DNA of 64,000 nucleotides. Origin: an uncultured Psychrobacter sp. (GTDB lineage: Bacteria > Pseudomonadota > Gammaproteobacteria > Pseudomonadales > Moraxellaceae). The DNA lies in NCBI RefSeq assembly GCF_947500265.1, contig NZ_CANMRN010000003.1, positions 186,001 through 250,000 of the forward strand, in the 5' to 3' direction. Below, piece after piece: positions 58,631 to 64,000 of the stretch. Below the pieces are notes generated by a model. That model saw nothing but the letters and a program-made list of their open reading frames with translations, was not told the origin of the DNA and did not search any database. Numbering within the stretch: position 1 is the first letter of the stretch; every line of letters begins with the position of its first letter. The position numbers were made by a program, and so were the translations under genes.

Positions 58631-59872
58631 ATGACCGATTTATCTCAAAATACGCATAACACCTCTGCGTCACCTCATGATGATCAGGTGCTGCTGCAAC
58701 TGACTGGTCTAAAAAAAACCTATGATCAAACCGAAGTCCTAAAAGACATCAACCTTGATATCAAACATGGTGAGTTTTTGACGCTACTTGGCCCATCAGG
58801 CTGTGGTAAGACGACATTACTACGCTTGATTGCAGGCTTTGAACAGCCTAATGCTGGGGCGATATATTTGGATGGCGTACAGATGGCAGGCTTGTCCGCT
58901 GATAAACGTCCGGTAAATACCGTATTTCAGCAGTATGCATTGTTTCCTCATATGAGCGTGGCCCAAAACGTAGCTTATGGCCTAAAGCTAAAAAAAGTCC
59001 CAAAAGATGAAATCCAAAGACGTGTTAGCGAGATGCTAGCGATGGTACAGCTAGAGCATTTAGCCAACCGTAAGCCGCAAGATTTGTCTGGTGGTCAGCA
59101 GCAACGAGTTGCGATTGCACGTGCGGTGATTAACCGTCCTAAACTGCTATTGCTCGATGAGCCATTATCCGCGCTCGATCATAAACTGCGCCTGCAAATG
59201 CAATCTGAGCTTAAGCGTCTACAACGTGAGCTGGGCATAACCTTTGTCTTCGTGACCCATGATCAAGAAGAAGCGCTGTCGATGTCAGACCGTATTGCCG
59301 TGATGAAAGACGGTACGTTCCAGCAAATCGGTACGCCTATCGAAATTTATGAAACCCCTGCCAATTTATTTACTGCAAAATTTATCGGCGAGACTAATTT
59401 GTTTAGAGCTGAGGTCAAAGGTGTCCATCCAGACCAGCCAGATCGCGATGGCAAAGTGACTAACGGACGTATCGAGGTCGAAGTCTGTGAAGCGCAAGCA
59501 CAAGAAGGGCCAACTACATTACGTAACTTACGTCGTCCCAATTTTGCCAATGACGTGCAAGTGGGCGATATCGTCAATTTACTACTTCGCCCCGAAGACT
59601 TACGAATATATGATCCAAAAGACAACGAACATAGCGGACTGTTAGGTCGTGTCATCGAAAGTAACTATAAAGGCAGCACCTTAGACTCGATTATCGAACT
59701 GGCCAATGGTCATATCATTAAGGCGTCTGAGTTCTTTGATGAAGATGACCCTAGCTTTGATTACAAGCTAAATGAAGGCGTCAAAGTCTCATGGGTAGAT
59801 GGCTGGGAATGGGTATTGCCAGAAGATCCTGACACTGTGCCAGACACGACTGCACAAAAGGATGGTAGCTGA
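58631..59872 (+). CDS. potA: Spermidine/putrescine ABC transporter ATP-binding protein
   Basis: 413 residues. Walker [13 protein letters not shown]-loop [13 protein letters not shown], signature [15 protein letters not shown], Walker [13 protein letters not shown] and the His switch FVFVTHDQ are all present. A C-terminal TOBE-type regulatory domain follows from about residue 270, somewhat longer than in E. coli PotA/PotG. It energises polyamine import with the two permeases behind it. TGA overlaps the next ATG by one base, so the three genes are a tight operon. Substrate is inferred from family resemblance of all three subunits. Confidence 0.9.
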   Translation: MTDLSQNTHNTSASPHDDQVLLQLTGLKKTYDQTEVLKDINLDIKHGEFLTLLGPSGCGKTTLLRLIAGFEQPNAGAIYLDGVQMAGLSADKRPVNTVFQQYALFPHMSVAQNVAYGLKLKKVPKDEIQRRVSEMLAMVQLEHLANRKPQDLSGGQQQRVAIARAVINRPKLLLLDEPLSALDHKLRLQMQSELKRLQRELGITFVFVTHDQEEALSMSDRIAVMKDGTFQQIGTPIEIYETPANLFTAKFIGETNLFRAEVKGVHPDQPDRDGKVTNGRIEVEVCEAQAQEGPTTLRNLRRPNFANDVQVGDIVNLLLRPEDLRIYDPKDNEHSGLLGRVIESNYKGSTLDSIIELANGHIIKASEFFDEDDPSFDYKLNEGVKVSWVDGWEWVLPEDPDTVPDTTAQKDGS

Positions 59873-60750
59873 TGGCTCGCAACCACTTAGGCAGTAAAAG
59901 TCCATTTCGTACTGCCACGCTTTGGCTAATCTGGGGTTGGCTACTGATATTTGCACTATTACCAAATATCCTAGTCATCGCTGTCAGTTTTTTAACCCGG
60001 GATAGTAGCGCCTTTATTAGCTTACCTGTTAGCATCGACAGCTATGTACGTATGATTGATCCGTTATATTTTGAGGTGTTTGTCCATTCGCTGTGGATGG
60101 CTGGTATCACAACGGTTATCTGCTTGCTGCTTGGCTATCCTTTTGCATGGCTGGTTTCCAAGGCAAAAGTGCGTTGGCAGCCGCTGCTCATGATGTTACT
60201 GATACTGCCATTTTGGACCAACTCTTTGGTACGGACGTATGCGCTCAAATTACTATTTGCCAATAATGGTTTGATTAATAAATCACTATTAGCCATCGGC
60301 GTCATTGATACGCCAATCGATATTTTATATACCCAAGGCGCAGTGATCGCAGGACTAACTTACTTGTTATTTCCGTTTATGGTACTACCGCTATACGCTG
60401 TATTTACTGACTTACGCAATGATATGCTATTGGCTTCGCAGGATTTGGGTGCAACTAAAACACAGACCTTTTGGCATGTGGTACTGCCATTAACGACACC
60501 TGGTATTATTTCCGGTGTTCTGCTCGTGCTATTGCCTGCGATGGGCATGTTTTATGTGGCAGATATCTTGGGTGGTTCTCGTAACTTATTGGTCGGTAAT
60601 ATTATCAAAAACCAATTTTTGGATGCGCGTGATTGGCCCTTTGGTGCTGCGGCCAGCGTGTTATTGACACTGGCAATGGCAGTATTATTACTTGCTTACC
60701 GTGCCAGTAGCCGCCGCATTGGCAAGACTGACTTTAACGAGGTGGCCTAA
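59872..60750 (+). CDS. potB: Polyamine ABC transporter permease (PotB/PotH type)
   Basis: 292 residues with six membrane segments, the first ending near residue 42. The EAA-like loop DLGATKTQTFWHVVLPLTTPGI contacts the ATPase, and the PFWTNSLVRTYAL block is typical of PotB/PotH. Start and stop overlap with both neighbours, which signals coupled translation. Confidence 0.9.
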   Translation: MARNHLGSKSPFRTATLWLIWGWLLIFALLPNILVIAVSFLTRDSSAFISLPVSIDSYVRMIDPLYFEVFVHSLWMAGITTVICLLLGYPFAWLVSKAKVRWQPLLMMLLILPFWTNSLVRTYALKLLFANNGLINKSLLAIGVIDTPIDILYTQGAVIAGLTYLLFPFMVLPLYAVFTDLRNDMLLASQDLGATKTQTFWHVVLPLTTPGIISGVLLVLLPAMGMFYVADILGGSRNLLVGNIIKNQFLDARDWPFGAAASVLLTLAMAVLLLAYRASSRRIGKTDFNEVA

Positions 60751-61556
60751 TGTCTTATAGCTCACCGAATAAAAAAACTCGTACGCTCAAAATTGGCAGT
60801 ATCGCCGCCAAAGGCTATCTCGGACTGATTTATGCCTTGTTGTACCTGCCCATCATCGTCTTAGTAGTAATGTCCTTTAACAAGTCAAAAATTGGCTATA
60901 ACTGGGGCGGCTTTAGCTTAAAGTGGTACGAATCGCTGTTTAACAACCAAGCGATGCTCGATGCATTTTGGCACTCTATTGTCTTAGGATTGGTGGCAGC
61001 CACTGTCTCGACTTTGATAGGCACGCTTACAGCGTTGGCGTTACACCGTTATAATTTTCGTGGTAAAGGCTTACTAAATGGGCTGCTGTTTGTACTGATG
61101 ATGTCGCCTGAGATTGTACTGGCTATCTCGTTATTGGCATTGTTCTTACTGATTGGTTTGCAGTTGGGCTTTGTCTCGCTACTATTGGCGCACATTACTT
61201 TTTGCCTGCCCTTTGTTGTGATTACCGTCTTTGCGCGATTGAGTAGCTTGGATGAGCGCTTGATGGAAGCGGCACGCGACTTGGGTGCTAATGAATCAAC
61301 TATGGTGCGCACCGTATTGATTCCCGTTATTTTGCCAGCAGTCATGGCGGGTTGGTTACTGGCCTTTACCTTGTCGCTAGATGATGTAGTGGTGTCGACC
61401 TTTGTCACAGGACCTAGCTATGAGATCTTACCGCTGCGCATTTATTCTATGGTGCGTGTAGGACTCAAGCCAGAAGTCAACGCCATTGGTACGTTATTGC
61501 TGGTTGCCTCGCTAGTATTGGTGGTTATTTCACAGTTATTGTTACGCAAGCGCTAG
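60750..61556 (+). CDS. potC: Polyamine ABC transporter permease (PotC/PotI type)
   Basis: 268 residues with six membrane segments and the EAA loop EAARDLGANESTMVRTVLIPVILPA. LPIIVLVVMSFNKSKIGYNWGGFSLKWYESLF near the N-terminus and SLDDVVVSTFVTGP are standard for PotC/PotI. The operon has no substrate-binding protein (PotD/PotF) gene: metR follows instead. The binding protein must be encoded elsewhere. Confidence 0.9.
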   Translation: MSYSSPNKKTRTLKIGSIAAKGYLGLIYALLYLPIIVLVVMSFNKSKIGYNWGGFSLKWYESLFNNQAMLDAFWHSIVLGLVAATVSTLIGTLTALALHRYNFRGKGLLNGLLFVLMMSPEIVLAISLLALFLLIGLQLGFVSLLLAHITFCLPFVVITVFARLSSLDERLMEAARDLGANESTMVRTVLIPVILPAVMAGWLLAFTLSLDDVVVSTFVTGPSYEILPLRIYSMVRVGLKPEVNAIGTLLLVASLVLVVISQLLLRKR

Positions 61557-61671
61557 ATGTTGATTGCTAACTAATTGCTTATTAGCTACTTATTAATAAC
61601 GGACTATGAGTGAAAGTCAGCGCTATATTGACTATAATGAATTTTTCTCACCTTAGCGGTTAGGTTATATT

Positions 61672-62562
61672 ATGCTTGAGCTACGTCATCTTAATACATT
61701 AACCGCGCTACGAGCGCATGGTTCACTTGCAGCAGCGGCGGATGAGCTACACGTTACTGCCTCGGCCGTTTCGCATCAATTAAAAGAGCTTGAGAACTAT
61801 TACGATATCAGCTTGGTCAATCGTCGGACGCGCCCGCTTAGCTTTACGCCAGCAGGTAAAGCAGTACTGGCGTTAGCAGACAATATCCTACCGCAAGTAA
61901 CTCGTACCAAATCTAACCTTAAACGCTTAGCACATGGTCAAGCAGGTAGATTACGCCTAGCATCAGAGTGCCACAGCTGCTTTGATTGGCTGATGCCGAT
62001 ACTTAACCACTATCGCCGTGAATGGTCGGATGTCGAGCTAGACTTTGCAACAGGGTTTGAGCCTGAGCCGCATCATCTATTGATGGAAGGTGATATTGAT
62101 CTGCTTATCACTACCAGTGATTTACCGCTCGACGGTATCAGCTATCAGCCATTGTTTGAGTACGAGAGTCGTTTGGTGCTCTCCCCAACGCATGATTTAG
62201 CGGCTCAAAAATTTATTGAACCAGATGATTTGGTTAATGAGACATTGATTGCCTATCCCGTAGAAGCCAAACGCCTCGATATCATTGCTAATTTTATGAC
62301 GCCAGCACAAGTAAGCTTTGAGAGTGTTCGTACGACAGAGCTGACCGCGATGCTGATTCAGTTGGTTGCTAGTGAACGCGGCGTAGCAGCATTGCCTGAT
62401 TGGGTGGTTGCTGAATACGAGAAAAAAGGTTGGGTCGTCTCGCGGCCACTAGGAGAAGGTGTGCATTGTCAGCTGTACGCAGCGACGCGTACCTCAAGTA
62501 AAGATACGGCGTATATGCAGGGATTTGCGAGCTTATTGGAAGGGATAGTGAAGCCGTTGTAG
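61672..62562 (+). CDS. metR: LysR-type regulator of methionine biosynthesis MetR
   Basis: 296 residues. The N-terminal winged helix-turn-helix reads LRHLNTLTALRAHGSLAAAADELHVTASAVSHQ. The effector domain keeps MetR-specific blocks: LASECHSCFDWLMPIL, SRLVLSPTHDLAA, ETLIAYPVEAKRLDI, and ALPDWVVAEYEKKGWVVSRPLGEG. In other gammaproteobacteria MetR activates metE and related genes with homocysteine as co-effector. No metE lies next to it in this window; the usual divergent partner is missing. Confidence 0.9.
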   Translation: MLELRHLNTLTALRAHGSLAAAADELHVTASAVSHQLKELENYYDISLVNRRTRPLSFTPAGKAVLALADNILPQVTRTKSNLKRLAHGQAGRLRLASECHSCFDWLMPILNHYRREWSDVELDFATGFEPEPHHLLMEGDIDLLITTSDLPLDGISYQPLFEYESRLVLSPTHDLAAQKFIEPDDLVNETLIAYPVEAKRLDIIANFMTPAQVSFESVRTTELTAMLIQLVASERGVAALPDWVVAEYEKKGWVVSRPLGEGVHCQLYAATRTSSKDTAYMQGFASLLEGIVKPL

Positions 62563-62808
62563 TTTCATTACTAATCACTTTTTTATAGTGATGAAATATT
62601 ATTCACCTTTTCATATCGTAATGAATATTATGGTAAATAATGGTTCCCTAGTGAGGACTTGAATCTTTGGCTATAGACCACTGGAATCAACGTTTTAAAT
62701 CAATGAAATAGTTACAGTGTACTTCATGGTGTACAGAACCTTAGTTTTTCAAGCTCAAGAAACCTTTGATAGAACTATTGCTGAAGTTTTAAGTGCCACT
62801 ATAGGGAG
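62563..62808. other. Non-coding stretch right of metR
   Basis: AT-rich. A 32-codon frame on the plus strand (62726-62824) exists but is too short to support. No clear terminator for metR. Confidence 0.35.
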
Positions 62809-63302
62809 TTATTTTACCAACTGATAAAAATCCTTCTTTAAAGTTTCCTCAAAATCCCAACATGGTGATGATTTACTATATTCTATAATTGTAGAAATAT
62901 ATCTTTCACTCTCTGTAGCTTTCAACCTATATTTGTCTTTACAAAAAAAGTATAACCCCTTCTCCTGATAATCTTTTTTGTATTGTATCCAACCATCGGC
63001 TTTGATTTTACTTATATTATCGTCAGTTATACCACTACTATCTTCAAACGTTATTCCGTAACGTAACGAGCTACTACCTCTGCTCATTCGACCTTCAGAT
63101 ATTGAATTGCTCTTAAAAACCTCCTTTAAAGGGGGGCAAGCTGCTCTCGAGCAATAGCTTCACTTTTTTTAACGTTTTCAAGATAATTTTCAGGCGTTTC
63201 TAACTTTTCTTTAAGTAACATAGCCATAATGAAAACAAATACTCCAGAGAAAAATATATTAAATGTGCGCTGACTAAAAAAACCTTTATTATCTTCTTTC
63301 AT
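62809..63302 (-). pseudogene. Small membrane-anchored protein gene split by a frameshift at a C6 run
   Basis: Two frames on the minus strand. The first (start 63302, stop 63126) encodes 58 residues: MKEDNKGFFSQRTFN, one membrane segment (about residues 15-32) and a charged helix ending SEAIAREQLAPL. It begins after AGAGAAAGGC, a fair ribosome binding site. The second (63087-62809) encodes 92 soluble residues beginning MSRGSSSLRYG. One more C in the run GCCCCCC near 63131-63136 would join them in frame through PPLKEVFKSNSISEGR, giving one protein of about 165 residues with an N-terminal anchor. The join reads naturally. Causes could be decay, phase variation or a sequencing error. I do not recognise the family. 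Confidence 0.55.
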
Positions 63303-63353
63303 GCCTTTCTCTCGTTAGCGGTAAGGCTTTTTAATATATAACTGGTAGTTCGA

Positions 63354-63373
63354 TGCGCTATACAGGAATCGAA
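63354..63373 (-). other. tRNA 3'-end-like fragment
   Basis: The minus strand reads TTCGATTCCTGTATAGCGCA: a T-loop, 3' T-stem, a 7-base acceptor strand and a discriminator in the right spacing, but no CCA and no 5' half. It could be an integration-site remnant, or chance. Confidence 0.25.
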
Positions 63374-63433
63374 CTCTAAACTGTACACTCACTATTTTTG
63401 ATAACTTAACAACTGATTTAAGAGAACTATAAT

Positions 63434-63737
63434 ATGGATGAAGACGATCTGAGTCTTAAATTTGAGATGCTTATAGATCATATTATAGCTAAAAAAAGTT
63501 CTCAGCCTATTCTTAGGGATATTTTTGGTCACTCTAGTGGTGATTGGGTGAATTGCAGAAATTATATAGATGAAAATGCATATACTGAAGAATATGAGGG
63601 CTTGGATGTATATGTGTTGGCTAAATGAGATTAATTCAACTAATGACCAAGGTAGGTTAGTTGCTTTCTTCGAAAATAATCAATTGTATTCTCAAATATT
63701 AATATTCAATATGAATACGCTTAAGCTTAAAGCTTAA
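63434..63737 (+). pseudogene. Small unknown gene, apparently frameshifted
   Basis: The first frame gives 64 residues (MDEDDLSLKFEMLIDHIIAK to EYEGLDVYVLAK). Removing one T in GTGTTGG near 63617 shifts it into an open frame that continues WLNEINSTNDQGRLVAFFENNQ to NMNTLKLKA, ending at 63737. The joined protein would be about 100 residues, acidic and soluble. Both halves have similar composition and no signal peptide. I do not recognise it; its size and charge would suit an immunity-type protein, but nothing else supports that. A short genuine 64-residue protein is the alternative. Confidence 0.5.
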
Positions 63738-63878
63738 TGAAATTAGGCAGTTTTTAAAGGCATACTCCAACGGAACCAGCTATTTCACTCTTCAAACGTA
63801 TTAATAGATCACTTAAAACAGACTGCTATCATGGAACCACTTCTAACAGACTCTTAAAAGATTAATATTTATCAACGG

Positions 63879-64000
63879 CTACAAAATTAGCTTAAAGAAA
63901 TAAAAGCCAAGCGCGGTTGCCAGTAACGTTAGCCCAACGTGTAAGCCGATGAGCGCTAAACCTGCTAGCAGCCGCCCGTCATGGATAAAGCCAAATACCT
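63879..64000 (-). CDS. C-terminal end of a membrane protein (5' end outside window)
   Basis: The last 40 codons of a minus-strand gene. The frame is open from the window edge to TAG and reads FGFIHDGRLLAGLALIGLHV followed by GLTLLATALGFYFFKLIL. This is an amphipathic stretch and then a long hydrophobic helix that ends the protein. Too little is visible to name a family. Confidence 0.5.
   Translation of the reverse strand, partial: VFGFIHDGRLLAGLALIGLHVGLTLLATALGFYFFKLIL

Noticed and set aside
62726..62824. 32-codon frame right of metR
   Set aside because: Too short, overlaps the end of the opposite-strand gene, and has no ribosome binding site.

Overview
The window looks like a chromosomal segment of Psychrobacter or a close relative (Moraxellaceae, Gammaproteobacteria). 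The signs are a low-to-mid GC content, the mutS-fdxA pair, a type IV minor-pilin operon of Moraxellaceae type, type II secretion genes scattered rather than clustered, a wax ester synthase, and long low-complexity insertions in otherwise standard housekeeping proteins. This assignment is inferred from gene content and protein style; no database search was possible.

Layout. Bases 1-17,400 are mostly housekeeping: the 3' part of the RNase E gene, a DUF808 (YedI) membrane protein, a DsbC-type thioredoxin-fold protein, homoserine dehydrogenase, an acetyl-CoA acetyltransferase, two tandem DUF2382 stress proteins (one with a PRC barrel), a small lipoprotein, secA, mutS and a 7Fe ferredoxin. Bases 17,488-28,295 are a type IV pilus block, all on the minus strand. 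It holds a minor-pilin operon (fimT-pilV-pilW-pilX-pilY1-pilE-pilE), then pilA behind a sigma-54 promoter, a PglL/TfpO-type pilin oligosaccharyltransferase and a second pilin. Bases 28,600-37,650 (also minus) hold comF, the outer-membrane phospholipase gene pldA, dsbD with a stand-alone paralogue of its N-terminal domain, gspG, gspF and a gene of unknown function. Bases 37,969-43,005 hold an AraC-type regulator, a tRNA-Pro/Arg/His cluster and a two-gene McrBC-like restriction module whose McrB has no N-terminal DNA-reading domain. Bases 43,400-62,560 return to metabolism and transport: a DUF4442 protein, an exported RidA, gspE, thiG, wax ester synthase, an inositol monophosphatase family protein, dxs, ribA, hemF, a lipoprotein cytochrome c', an MscS channel, glyoxalase I, a beta-carbonic anhydrase, polyamine ABC transporter genes and metR. 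Bases 62,560-64,000 are AT-rich and poorly coding, with two small genes that appear frameshifted and the 3' end of a membrane protein gene.

How genes fit together. Nine products carry type IV prepilin-like N-termini (seven pilus core/minor pilins, one extra pilin and GspG), so surface-fibre assembly is the main theme. The major pilin ends in a cysteine loop and a terminal serine and is followed six bases later by the oligosaccharyltransferase, the arrangement known for C-terminal serine pilin glycosylation in Acinetobacter and Pseudomonas. DsbC and DsbD would support the disulfides in these exported proteins.

The most interesting places are the pilA/glycosyltransferase/second-pilin locus, the McrBC-like pair, the free DsbD alpha-domain protein, the two apparent frameshifts near the right end (one at a C6 run that could be phase-variable), and three short tandem-repeat arrays sitting just upstream of hom, ribA and the pot operon.
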